Below, piece after piece: positions 10,301-16,034 of a stretch of DNA of 46,444 nt; position 1 is the stretch's first letter; every line of letters starts with the position of its first letter. The stretch lies in IMG/VR virus record IMGVR_UViG_3300042316_000197, positions 1-46,444 of that record. One strand, 5' to 3'. Position numbers and translations under genes: made by a program. The stretch is from a virus. The notes under the pieces are model-generated. The model was not told where the DNA came from. It did no database searches and worked only from the letters and a program-made list of their open reading frames with translations.

Positions 10301-10565
10301 TGATTTAGGTAAATTAGCATACAGTAGAAAATATAAAGATAAGTATGGTAATGAAAAAGAAATATCTGAAGAAAATGCTAATAAATTAAAAATTTTTATT
10401 GGACCATTAATGGCAGTTACAATAGCAGGAGCGTTTAATGCTGATATTTCAGCTATAAAAAGAAAAGCGGTTAAGATAGCTCAAAAAGGCGGTGGAGGAA
10501 TAAGTAAAGAAGAACTTAAAAAGTCAGACCCGAAGATGTATAAGATAATGTATGGAAATGACTAA
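4371..10565 (+). CDS. Giant internal virion protein with embedded GNAT-like domain
   Basis: A 2064-aa protein, the largest in the window, third in the ejection-protein series. Visible parts: a disordered Gln/Lys-rich N-terminus (1-90); an Ala/Gly-rich region (about 200-440); Glu/Lys-rich low-complexity linkers (about 580-660 and 890-930); a GNAT-like acetyltransferase segment at about 780-866 with GKGLGKEAMIDVI as acetyl-CoA loop and IDFYKKNGFEV at its end; long coiled-coil-like stretches (950-1250); and a conserved-looking helical C-terminal half with APK-type motifs such as KQPFIQTIPVLVSTTINAG (about 1640) and a hydrophobic segment near 1880. The layout fits the gp16 class that forms the inner-membrane end of the ejection channel. 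I saw no RNA polymerase DxDGD signature and no lytic transglycosylase motif. The stop codon overlaps the convergent gene on the other strand by 4 bases. Confidence 0.65.
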   Translation: MLQPDKLKKLNENAAKMAQAGSSQEDILAMKDAFIQQFGNEQPIDVKKKGSSVSNIPQQQQTGTTELPVADGSLVTPVPTKKKANQSEYYKDPEENVFEKTVGYLGGLQSEAAKSTLSFIDNIIVSARKGLQGEGFFDDDIPDTDTPMTDAMTKKVSSKKGEILSLDPKYGKPKSDGGPLDPTPFIKGAAEIGLKVINSTMPQDQKNLIISALNLGSAKVERSIRGIDKYQGYVLPKDNIPTNVVKGIVGMAPDLIAASVMKSPAAAEGRLAKAATEISAGAKPLIQKYLPKAAKFIEEAVRAPFTKIMAAKGTVEGIANAEEGKDIVEAGFEGGIEGAKEGIIMHGLGVVAGKATPVIAKVISKTGLNSTWSTGIANPLANAGVFTTAKAIRTPIETGELATGEELIMEAGTGVGFSLLHAGSLAKSHNELNHYADNALKTDATESLKRVVNETKDNLDLVYNPDLTTENIVQLEEARDGLKTAIIREPDLQNKQLLINEALKIQNQLDAHSAVNDIIEHKDLLIEGINGDESASDKDKDFYTKKIKAIADHFDNSEFGVKKKELNAKIADVQKKYDISESESDRTELENLNVELTNLIKNKDAVQKPTTDESVLRTEQPEVELQGVVEGNAQPEGVTEETITTEKPEEVVKVKKSDDFMNDAEHVVTLNGKEVGRIYYDRSSKTWKDPYFDRSKFSPESFERIYGDILGETKQESIDKLVERYKESLPKEEIPIEETIVEKTEEPKGVQFTKDTVLNKFLNKLNSLNPVQINPINNKSFIYGDKASLEFNRFDKGDKNEISLEGISSLEKGKGLGKEAMIDVIKSADELGTTLTLDAKPFGREGLGKKELIDFYKKNGFEVDKQYLEDLDFASEKEAIDYVLENESEALPMTREPKKVEVVVETKPAQTIEEAIKTLEKSKEYIEADDIQKEALVRATRKEFGLKEKSAPSVNRLFGKLKDIAKITMTEKAALVKQLRDKARGARESIQEWKKQTKELTDELSDLKKSGKITLNQETAILNKFGKVNIFSEKSVSRFTDYVTKVFNDANYKQKLDVARKNLSSIKKLSKNETKNADLRVLGAEFAKIDPSMLENIDEYNDLSSKINKAIDGSKIRKENVKIAETVDIEKVTEYVEKTLEEQEVKLREEKIAELQDLLGVDAKDFSAEEIDALLQSDKELSKDDEKIVRSTIKKAFDIYSTVVKEMVTTGEDAFTGEEVSFDKKQKDLIERFMNIDPNKIKDPKEALGTVDSLINFIQNKSTAGMLKPIADFEAIKGGEEIINKGLTAIRLRKYFSPKLGRALGQQTTTLPVLGEKMFKGVNRSLDFEEFSGVSDLINNSSKAESESNLIAKSYIKEFYKRKANGESYNTAYNDVERGVFAHMMRNVIGIESRMKKVFDKRKQEVLDTANLLSSKGNESEQEIAKLIKKAYDKILDGSENIKDTKSKTDINNSEGVEYWVNQWGSRYEALSDLAINFYNKVLGKDLGYTPDRLVRLQDKREDIPLEDIKSQFFANTDEILYDKKSGSLMDKQENRRIPKDMYIDFSFDKKNANAMNDALTDLYTAFDTRKVGSFLNSDNYKKIFPSNRDANLYDKRIKKFVRITRKKTPFSNSEVSDLIKNADRIAKLGVTMSLASVKQPFIQTIPVLVSTTINAGYVNPLIGFDPVYNKWLGDLGYAVSNRGVESQGQLESLNKLLEKAATMPREKAMKFIEKIQDESLKLLLVKGDVLVARASFKAYYEQSLKQQGLYKTTETTQTDSGERIVETKGIDYSKHEPNKRAANYAQRMVDRQQNISNPALAGDLYTSESDIQKVVIKMLMPFSSFRMNQSSRLGSDLSTLEYWNTSTKADKTIALRSIAGYASEQATYRALQIGFTILFNSIASKIMGDDDEEEDKKSTQNSIKNAATGAFVDTFSPIPLSDPFVQDALAYSVEELQDVMDMPEDEKIKLFGSQEQSALKIFGSYGIPFQKAKDIYDLGKLAYSRKYKDKYGNEKEISEENANKLKIFIGPLMAVTIAGAFNADISAIKRKAVKIAQKGGGGISKEELKKSDPKMYKIMYGND

Positions 10566-10975
10566 ACAAATCTAACGTACTTCAATGACTTTTGTTTATC
10601 ATAGAATATCATAAGCTCTAAATCATTATAAGAGTTATCACGTGGGGTTCGACCACCCCACTTGATTTCTCCTTTTAATTTCTCAATCCTACCGTAGATT
10701 ATACCATCTTCGCAGGACCATATTACTACAGGTGTTAATCTCTTATCTGAAAGTTTAAGGACTTTTCTTGCTGCTATTGGTAGTGGATAGGCATTATACA
10801 TTGTTCTTATTCTTCCTTTTACCTCTGCGTATGCAATTAATTTCCCATCTTTATCAAATACTTTGTAATCAATATCTTGAGGGTCGAGTTTTTGGAATGA
10901 ACCTCCGAATGTATTTACGAATGTAGTTATAGCTTTATGTTCTCTTTTTAAATCTTGCTCTGTTTCAAAAGTCAT
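10562..10975 (-). CDS. PD-(D/E)XK nuclease-like protein
   Basis: A 137-aa protein with a restriction-endonuclease-like core: D34/D36 in DPQDIDYKVF, then a strand LIAYAEVKGR giving E51-x-K53, preceded by an N-terminal helix with E/H residues. This D...ExK spacing is the usual metal-binding set of the fold. Likely activity is Mg-dependent DNA cleavage, either a structure-specific or a homing-type nuclease. It is the last gene of the minus-strand block and overlaps the next upstream gene (ATG side) by 11 bases. The biological role is not clear. Confidence 0.6.
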   Translation of the reverse strand: MTFETEQDLKREHKAITTFVNTFGGSFQKLDPQDIDYKVFDKDGKLIAYAEVKGRIRTMYNAYPLPIAARKVLKLSDKRLTPVVIWSCEDGIIYGRIEKLKGEIKWGGRTPRDNSYNDLELMIFYDKQKSLKYVRFV

Positions 10976-11159
10976 CTTCTTCTATTGATTTTAGTATCAA
11001 TCTTAATTCTACAATTAGAAACTGAGTTTCTTTTCTTACCATTTTAAAATCACGGTCAACTAAATTCTCATATACATTTGCTAATGATATATGGTATTCA
11101 TTTACTCTATAAGCAATACGAGCTGCTCTTTCGTCTTCGCTATTTAAAATTGATTTCAT
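10965..11159 (-). CDS. Hypothetical helical protein
   Basis: A 64-aa, all-helical, charged protein (NSEDERAARIAYRVNEYHIS..., IEEDDF end). I do not recognise it. It overlaps the downstream nuclease gene by 11 bases and starts 3 bases after the DnaA-like gene's stop, so it is in the same transcript. Confidence 0.55.
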   Translation of the reverse strand: MKSILNSEDERAARIAYRVNEYHISLANVYENLVDRDFKMVRKETQFLIVELRLILKSIEEDDF

Positions 11160-11162
11160 ATT

Positions 11163-11675
11163 TTAGCTATTAAACTTTGGTAAAATGTTCCGTTTAATAT
11201 CGAGAACATTAGGTATATATCCTGTTGTTTTTTCAAATTGTTCTAAATAATCTACAAATTTAGTCAATATTTCCTTCTTTTCTTTAATAGCATCTTGAAG
11301 CTCTCCATTTAGTCTAATTATAGTCATAAATAAATCAACATCTTTCTTTCTGCTATTAAGAATAAGCTCTCCCTTTCCTTCAAGAAATAAGCTTTTACAA
11401 GATAAATACTTGTCTCTTAAATTTTTATCATATAAAAGTATAGAGTCAATACTTGACATATAATGTATTATTGTAGCGTGGTCTCTATTTAAAGATTTAG
11501 CTATTAGTTCGTAAGTATGTCCTCTATCTCGTAATACCTTTGAATATACTTTACGGGCATCAACTAATTTTCTTTCTCTTGTATTCTCGGACAAATCAAC
11601 GCTAAACATATTATTTATTATCTCTTTTAGAGAATTTATTTCTGACTCAGTTGTTTCGTAATATGATAATTCCAT
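11163..11675 (-). CDS. DnaA domain IV-like DNA-binding protein
   Basis: A 170-aa protein. Residues about 24-80 (NMFSVDLSENTRERKLVDARKVY, then YELIAKSLNRDHATIIHYMSS) match the C-terminal DNA-binding domain of bacterial DnaA, including the RDHATI-type signature helix that contacts DnaA boxes. The AAA+ ATPase and domain I are absent; the C-terminal half is a charged helical region. DnaA-domain-IV-only proteins could bind origin or operator repeats without ATP-driven assembly. Candidate targets here are the iteron-like repeats at 34401-34470 or 33539-33580 (inference). Confidence 0.75.
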   Translation of the reverse strand: MELSYYETTESEINSLKEIINNMFSVDLSENTRERKLVDARKVYSKVLRDRGHTYELIAKSLNRDHATIIHYMSSIDSILLYDKNLRDKYLSCKSLFLEGKGELILNSRKKDVDLFMTIIRLNGELQDAIKEKKEILTKFVDYLEQFEKTTGYIPNVLDIKRNILPKFNS

Positions 11676-11679
11676 TTAA

Positions 11680-11922
11680 TTAGATTGGTTTAAACACTTC
11701 GGCTTTTACTCCGTGTTCGGTTAATTCTTTTATCCTGTACTCTTGTAGCTTCGATAGCTTTCCTGTCGGTCCTTTGACTTCATAAAACTCAACGTCTGAG
11801 TTTTTAGGAATAGCTAAAATGTCACAAATACCGTTCTTGTTGGTTTTAATCAACTTCAAAACATAATATCCCTGAGCTTCAAGTTCTTTAATCTTTTTCG
11901 ATTGTATTTGGCTCTCTTTCAT
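11680..11922 (-). CDS. VRR-NUC family small nuclease
   Basis: An 80-aa protein with the compact VRR-NUC (PD-(D/E)XK) pattern: ESQIQSKKIKELEAQGYYV helix, GICDILAIP (catalytic D), EFYEVKGPTGKLS (ExK), then KLQEYRIKELTEHGVKAEVF. Stand-alone VRR-NUC proteins are common in phages and cleave branched DNA such as Holliday junctions. I use the ATG at 11922; a TTG at 11940 in the same frame would add six residues but lies inside the attC-like repeat at 11920-11994. The start codon itself overlaps the repeat's outer end. Confidence 0.75.
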   Translation of the reverse strand: MKESQIQSKKIKELEAQGYYVLKLIKTNKNGICDILAIPKNSDVEFYEVKGPTGKLSKLQEYRIKELTEHGVKAEVFKPI

Positions 11923-11994
11923 AACTAAGTATTGTAGCAATTTTATATTGCTTGATTATTTACTTTTAAAACTGCGACAATACGACAGTTATGC
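11920..11994 (-). repeat. attC-like inverted repeat 3 (after macro-domain gene)
   Basis: On the minus strand this 75-base site begins GCATAACTGTCGTATTGTCG and ends with TACAATACTTAGTTATG. The arms pair imperfectly: CATAACT and GTATTGT on one side with ACAATAC and AGTTATG on the other, leaving bulged bases. Outer AAC...GTT core ends, imperfect arms and a position right after a gene's stop codon are the features of integron attC recombination sites. The macro-domain gene's stop codon lies inside the outer core. Confidence 0.55.
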
Positions 11995-12399
11995 TCCATT
12001 GCTAACCTTGTGCCAAAATCGAGATGGTAGGTGGATATTGAAAACATTAACAGCCTCTTTAAATAAAAGTGCTACTTCTTTTGGTTTCAAGCCAGCTAAT
12101 CCGCAACCTATTTCAGTTACAAGAAAAATCAATTTTTCATTAGCCTTTGCAAACTCAATAAACTCATCTACAAAAGGCTTTATTTCTTCAATGGTTAATG
12201 TTCGTCTTATACTCGCATCTTTTGTTGGTATTCCGTATGTTCTACCTTGTAAGCCTTTTGCTTGTCCCCACTTTGCACCCCAACCAAGTGCAGTTTTAGC
12301 AGCACCTTTTCCGTGCCTACCTGATAAGTTTGACCCAAACACAAAAATTTGATTTTCTGCAAGGCTGTTAATGTTTTCGGGTGTTGTTCTTTCAATCAT
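11989..12399 (-). CDS. Macro-domain-like protein (possible ADP-ribose binding)
   Basis: A 136-aa protein with the pattern IFVFGSNLSGRHGKGAAKTA (about residues 18-37) and LVTEIGCGLAGLKPKEVALLF (about 93-113), which correspond to the ligand-binding loops of macro-domain-like proteins. Macro domains bind or remove ADP-ribose and its derivatives. In a phage such an activity could counter NAD- or ADP-ribose-based immunity, but that is inference. It is flanked by attC-like repeats on both sides (11920-11994 and 12428-12559), so it looks like a captured gene cassette. A 134-aa open frame on the opposite strand is its shadow. Confidence 0.7.
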   Translation of the reverse strand: MIERTTPENINSLAENQIFVFGSNLSGRHGKGAAKTALGWGAKWGQAKGLQGRTYGIPTKDASIRRTLTIEEIKPFVDEFIEFAKANEKLIFLVTEIGCGLAGLKPKEVALLFKEAVNVFNIHLPSRFWHKVSNGA

Positions 12400-12427
12400 A
12401 ATTTATCGTTTTAAATCCGCAACGAGA

Positions 12428-12559
12428 GCATAACAGCGTGTATAAAAAATGGCGGGTTTCGTGCCATTTAGAAACATTTGTGCTGATATGAACTGCATTG
12501 CTTTCAAGTTAATTTTGTGCTTTAATTCCGCCACTTCTTATACACGCAAAACGTTAACA
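12428..12559 (-). repeat. attC-like inverted repeat 1 (long variable loop)
   Basis: The plus-strand left arm GCGTGTATAAAAAATGGCGG and the reverse complement of the right arm, GCGTGTATAAGAAGTGGCGG, agree at 18 of 20 positions. Outer ends are GCATAAC and GTTAACA. About 80 bases lie between the arms and may form an extra hairpin, as in long attC sites. It fills the gap between the hypothetical gene (stop at 12560) and the macro-domain gene (start 12399). Confidence 0.6.
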
Positions 12560-12889
12560 TTAATTATATGAAACCGAAATAACGCCCGAAGGATAAACTA
12601 CAATATCTTCGCTTGCTTTTTTATTTGTAATAAGCGTTACAAAAGATTTACAACCGCCTTGAATTTTCATAATTCCTACACTTACTGATTGCGGAGTTAT
12701 AATATTTAAGTTTTCTATTTTAAATGTTCCATCTTCATTTTTAAAAATGTTAGCGTGATAGTATTTCGGATATTTAGCATAATCATGCGTAATAGTTCCT
12801 ACTAATTCATTTACTTCTTTTTCAACAAAGGAATTAATAACTATTTGTCCTAATTGTGGGTGGTTAATTTGAATTTGTTTTACTTTCAT
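12560..12889 (-). CDS. Hypothetical protein in attC-like cassette
   Basis: A 109-aa protein of mixed strands and helices (QIQINHPQLGQIVINSFVEKEVNELVGTI...). I do not recognise it. It is bounded exactly by attC-like repeats: its stop codon touches the repeat at 12428-12559, and its start is 33 bases from the repeat at 12923-13003. Cassette genes without known function are the norm in integrons. Confidence 0.6.
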   Translation of the reverse strand: MKVKQIQINHPQLGQIVINSFVEKEVNELVGTITHDYAKYPKYYHANIFKNEDGTFKIENLNIITPQSVSVGIMKIQGGCKSFVTLITNKKASEDIVVYPSGVISVSYN

Positions 12890-12922
12890 TTTGTTTAATT
12901 TTTAATATTTATAAATAACTAA

Positions 12923-13003
12923 TGTTAACAGCGGTTTTACGCTATTGTGCCGAATCAACTAACCGCACAGGCACAACAGACGTAAAGCCACATAACGTTA
13001 TAT
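12923..13003 (-). repeat. attC-like inverted repeat 2
   Basis: On the plus strand GGTTTTACGCTATTGTGCC pairs with GGCACAACAGACGTAAAGCC across an 18-base loop, with one bulged base and two or three mismatches, and with outer ends TGTTAAC and CGTTATAT. The stop codon of the gene at 12998-13303 lies inside the GTTA outer end. Same architecture as the other two sites, but the arm sequence is different, as is usual for attC sites. Confidence 0.6.
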
Positions 13004-13303
13004 CTCTACCTTGGTTGTTTTCATTAGTTCATTTACAGAAAATGTTATGTGGTTGCATTCTTTGATGAACTCAATTAGTTTATCTAAGTCTTCTTTTTTA
13101 AAGGAAAATCGACTCGCTAAGAACCACGTGAAAGGAGAACAACTATCATCAAGGTCAATCTCTTGAACTTGAAAAGCCAATTGTTTTTGAGGTAGCACAG
13201 TCATGCTAAAAGCCAACGTGTACTCTTTATCTTTTTCTAACCACTTGTGCTGAGGTATCTTACTCGGTCTGTTATCTGCATTTATGCACACGCACTTTAT
13301 CAT
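12998..13303 (-). CDS. Hypothetical phage protein
   Basis: A 101-aa protein beginning MIKCVCINADNRPSKIP...HKWLEKDKEYTL. The pattern 'CI...nrP.eIP..kW...g..Y' recurs in phage hypothetical proteins as far as I recall, so this is probably a phage backbone gene at whose 3' end the cassettes were added. It overlaps the upstream gene by 4 bases. No function can be assigned. Confidence 0.6.
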   Translation of the reverse strand: MIKCVCINADNRPSKIPQHKWLEKDKEYTLAFSMTVLPQKQLAFQVQEIDLDDSCSPFTWFLASRFSFKKEDLDKLIEFIKECNHITFSVNELMKTTKVEI

Positions 13304-13599
13304 TTCTTACTTGATTTTCCGTTCTGACCATTTCTCGCTCTGTTGGACATCATATTCTCTTTTACCATACCGCCAACTTTTGTATGGCTCATATCCAATC
13401 CATCTCCATTACCGTATGTTCCGGCATCACGATTAGCTTTGTTTAGTTTCTCACGGTAGTTAACCCTCTTAGGACTGTTCTGATACTTGGTATCATAGGC
13501 TAATTTCTTCTTTCTTCTTTCCTCTGACATACCTAACTTGTCATAAGATGGGTGCTCCCCTGCCATTTTATTTTTCATCTTGTTTTGATTTTTTTCCAT
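13300..13599 (-). CDS. Conserved phage protein of unknown function
   Basis: A 99-aa, strongly basic protein with a distinctive central pattern: SEERRKKKLAYDTKYQNSP, RVNYREKLNKANR, GTYGNGDGLDMSH. I have a memory of similar proteins in many marine phages, always without known function. It could be nucleic-acid binding because of its charge. An internal ATG (residue 8) is an alternative start. It overlaps the gene upstream by 25 bases. Confidence 0.6.
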   Translation of the reverse strand: MEKNQNKMKNKMAGEHPSYDKLGMSEERRKKKLAYDTKYQNSPKRVNYREKLNKANRDAGTYGNGDGLDMSHTKVGGMVKENMMSNRARNGQNGKSSKK

Positions 13600-13706
13600 A
13601 ATTGTTTTTTCTTATTCCATTTTACATACTCAATTTCTGATGTAGTATGTTTTGTTGGTCCTGTAAAATCAATTATGGGAGAATTAATAATTATTTCTTT
13701 TTTCAT
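13575..13706 (-). CDS. Hypothetical small protein
   Basis: A 43-aa protein (MKKEIIINSPIIDFTGPTKH...). A longer open frame starts at 13775, but its first 23 codons overlap the zinc-ribbon gene in another frame; the ATG at 13706 directly follows that gene's TGA, which fits the overlap style of this block. Function unknown. Confidence 0.5.
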   Translation of the reverse strand: MKKEIIINSPIIDFTGPTKHTTSEIEYVKWNKKKQLWKKIKTR

Positions 13707-13707
13707 A

Positions 13708-13830
13708 TCAATTATCTGATTTATATGCTTTTGCACATTCTTTACTACAAAATTCTCTATCTGAGTCCTCTCCACAATATTTGCAAGTACACTCTTTTTC
13801 TTCGGGTGGGTAATCGTTCCAATCTGTCAT
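13708..13830 (-). CDS. Small zinc-ribbon protein
   Basis: A 40-aa protein with four or five cysteines in the order CTCKYCG ... FCSKECAKAY, i.e. CxCxxC followed by CxxxC, a zinc-binding knuckle. Its ATG overlaps the stop of the upstream gene as ATGA. Small zinc-finger proteins like this are frequent among early phage proteins and may bind nucleic acid or a host protein (inference). Confidence 0.6.
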   Translation of the reverse strand: MTDWNDYPPEEKECTCKYCGEDSDREFCSKECAKAYKSDN

Positions 13831-14039
13831 AACTTTAATTTTAGTTTTAAATCCTCAAAATCTTTTTCTTCAAGTTCTGAATTATATAGTTCAAATTCTA
13901 TTTCTTCAATATGATTATCTGTAATTATTAAAACGTGATAATTTTCAGACAATTCCATTTTTAAATTAAACTCAATGTTTCTAAACATTTCAAGGTCTAT
14001 ATTCTCACTTGGTAATCTACATACAAATATTGGTTTCAT
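13827..14039 (-). CDS. Hypothetical protein
   Basis: A 70-aa acidic protein (MKPIFVCRLPSENIDLEMF..., ending in a Lys/Leu-rich helix). No family recognised. Linked by 4-base ATGA overlaps to the genes on both sides, so translational coupling is likely. Confidence 0.55.
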   Translation of the reverse strand: MKPIFVCRLPSENIDLEMFRNIEFNLKMELSENYHVLIITDNHIEEIEFELYNSELEEKDFEDLKLKLKL

Positions 14040-14245
14040 AATCTTTTTTCTTTTTTAACTTCGTGTATCCTACTTTTTTTATTATAAATTACATTTTCTT
14101 TCGGTATAATTTTAACTTCACTTATTAAAACTTTACAAGGTTCGTCTAAATACCAAATATAATCTTTATCTGTTTCTGAAATCATACCTGCTTCGCAATA
14201 CTGCTCTCGGATGCCCGGTGGTTGAAAATAAATTGTTTCTGTCAT
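14036..14245 (-). CDS. Hypothetical protein
   Basis: A 69-aa protein (MTETIYFQPPGIREQYCEAG...) with a basic C-terminal tail. No recognised domain. It lies directly downstream of the SNF2-type helicase gene and overlaps it by 4 bases. Confidence 0.55.
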   Translation of the reverse strand: MTETIYFQPPGIREQYCEAGMISETDKDYIWYLDEPCKVLISEVKIIPKENVIYNKKSRIHEVKKEKRL

Positions 14246-15732
14246 AAGTAAAAATCTTTTTTAAAGTGGGCTAACGTGTAGTCCTTCTTCTTGGTTACTG
14301 CTTTATAAATCTCTTGTTCAATACCTCCCTTAGCAAAAATCCAAAATACTTGGTTCTCTAATCTTTCTTTGGTAGTCATTCTGTCTTTAGACTGCCAATA
14401 ACTTGTTGCGCTAAAGTCTATGTTGTAATACACAAGGTAGTCTGCTTTCTTTAAACTAATACCTTCTCGACCTGATACAATCTGCAATGCAATGTTCTTA
14501 TAACTACTATTGAACTCATCTAAATCAGTCGTTAATTCATCTCCGAATATTTTCTGTAAAGCTACTAATTCTTCTTTAAACTTATAGAAGATACCAATCT
14601 GACATCCCATAAATTGTTCTTGAATAAACTCAGCCTTTGTGGTATCAATAACCATTGACTTCCCGCTCTCAAACTTTACTGTCCCTGAGTACAATTGATG
14701 TATCTTACTCATCAATTTTACAGGAGTATCTCCTAAGATTACTTCTTCTTTACCTTGAATAACTAATTCTCTTTTCAGCTTACTAATCATCTTATAAGTT
14801 GATTCTTTAAGCTCAACCTCAAATATTTCTTCAGTAGTTTTAGCTACAAATCCTGCTTCTGCTTGAGTATAATTAATTGTGTATGGGTCCATTTCTTCAA
14901 CAATGGTGTACATACCGTCAGAGTAATCTTTAATTACTAACCCATTAATCATTTTAGTTTTTACAATTACAAATTTATCACAAAATCTGTAGAAATTCTT
15001 AAATTCTCTAAAAGGATTTTTAGGTATTCCATAAACTTGATGATACATCTGAGAGTAGGACTCAGGAGTAGGTGTGCCTGATAAGAGAATAACATTCGCT
15101 TTTGATTTAGCAATTAAGTCTTTAACCTGAACTGCTCTATTACTTGGCTTAGCAAATGCACCCATTGAATGAGCTTCATCACAAACAATTAAATCCCATT
15201 TTGATTCGGGTATTTTATGTATGCTTTCATAGTTCGTAACGGTAAGTTCGTATGGAGGATTTAAAAGATTGTAATCTGTTTTTATACTTCCTATTGCTTT
15301 CTTTTTTGTTAAGAACAATACATTGCTACTGTTAATTCTTTCCGCTATCCCAAGACTTGTTAGTGTCTTACCTGTACGAACTTCCATAGCGAGATAGACA
15401 AATCCATTTTTAGTTAGTATGTCTGTTCCTTTTCTAATAATGTCGTTTTGATAATCCCTAAACTCTATTTGATTGTTTCTTTCCATATCTTTCTCGTGAA
15501 GTTTCTTATAATGCTCACAACTATTAGCTATCCTGTCTCTTACCTCTGAAGGGGTATTGTGTTTGAAGCTTTGTATTATTCTAACATTTTTACCCCTTCC
15601 TGTCTTTGTTTCAATAGTTTGAAATACAACGCTCTTTAATAACTCGCATTGCTTCCACATCTCTTCATTATTGAAACCTGTGTTTCTCTCGAGTATGTCT
15701 ATCGTTTGAGTCTCTGATTGCATAGTGAGCAT
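14242..15732 (-). CDS. SNF2-type (SF2) DNA helicase/translocase
   Basis: A 496-aa superfamily 2 ATPase. Motif I is AMEVRTGKTLTSL (about residue 116-128), motif II is DEAH (about 185), motif III is LLSGTPTPES (about 215), and the C-terminal lobe has SGREGISL (motif V) and YWQSKDRMTT (motif VI, about 445) ahead of a segment on uncoupled use of 'IEQEIYKAV'. The N-terminal Q-motif region is FRDYQNDIIRKG. SNF2-type proteins of this size are regular members of phage replication modules and move along or remodel duplex DNA. It overlaps its upstream neighbour by 34 bases. Confidence 0.85.
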   Translation of the reverse strand: MLTMQSETQTIDILERNTGFNNEEMWKQCELLKSVVFQTIETKTGRGKNVRIIQSFKHNTPSEVRDRIANSCEHYKKLHEKDMERNNQIEFRDYQNDIIRKGTDILTKNGFVYLAMEVRTGKTLTSLGIAERINSSNVLFLTKKKAIGSIKTDYNLLNPPYELTVTNYESIHKIPESKWDLIVCDEAHSMGAFAKPSNRAVQVKDLIAKSKANVILLSGTPTPESYSQMYHQVYGIPKNPFREFKNFYRFCDKFVIVKTKMINGLVIKDYSDGMYTIVEEMDPYTINYTQAEAGFVAKTTEEIFEVELKESTYKMISKLKRELVIQGKEEVILGDTPVKLMSKIHQLYSGTVKFESGKSMVIDTTKAEFIQEQFMGCQIGIFYKFKEELVALQKIFGDELTTDLDEFNSSYKNIALQIVSGREGISLKKADYLVYYNIDFSATSYWQSKDRMTTKERLENQVFWIFAKGGIEQEIYKAVTKKKDYTLAHFKKDFYL

Positions 15733-16034
15733 TTTATTTTAGGAACGTACTCATCAATCTCAGGCATATCGCATTTGCAACAACCTTCTTTGTAAGTACC
15801 ATCTTCATTGAATGTTTTAGCTACATACTCTTTTAGTTGTGCGCATTTCTCGTACATCTCAATCTCTTTGAAATAGAATATCATAAAGTTAATACTATCT
15901 AATGCGGCTTCCTCGTCAGGTAAGTGTGCGAATACGCCTATTCCTGCATTTATAACTTGCTCAACAGATACTTTTTCTGTTAGTATGTTGAATGAATTTA
16001 TCATCCCAATGTGTGTCATTTGTGTACTGTTCAT
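15699..16034 (-). CDS. Hypothetical protein with C-terminal zinc ribbon
   Basis: A 111-aa protein: a helical body (about 1-80) and a C-terminal CCKCDMPE ... IKCSLCNQRLKR segment, giving two CxxC pairs that could bind zinc. It overlaps the helicase gene downstream by 34 bases and the gene upstream by 4. The function is unknown; a partner role for the helicase is possible but not shown. Confidence 0.55.
   Translation of the reverse strand: MNSTQMTHIGMINSFNILTEKVSVEQVINAGIGVFAHLPDEEAALDSINFMIFYFKEIEMYEKCAQLKEYVAKTFNEDGTYKEGCCKCDMPEIDEYVPKIKCSLCNQRLKR

Noticed and set aside
4371-10565. Virion RNA polymerase, as in crAss-like phages
   Set aside because: No DxDGD-type catalytic motif was seen, and 2064 aa with helical, low-complexity parts fits an ejection protein better.
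10645-10664. T-arm-like GTGGGG-TTCGACC-CCCCAC sequence
   Set aside because: It lies inside the nuclease gene, and no acceptor or D-arm is near.
11948-12352. 134-aa plus-strand open frame
   Set aside because: It is antisense to the macro-domain gene, which has recognisable motifs; the frame is its shadow.
11680-13303. Search for an integron integrase next to the attC-like array
   Set aside because: No tyrosine recombinase pattern (R...HxxR...Y) was found in the neighbouring genes or elsewhere in the window.
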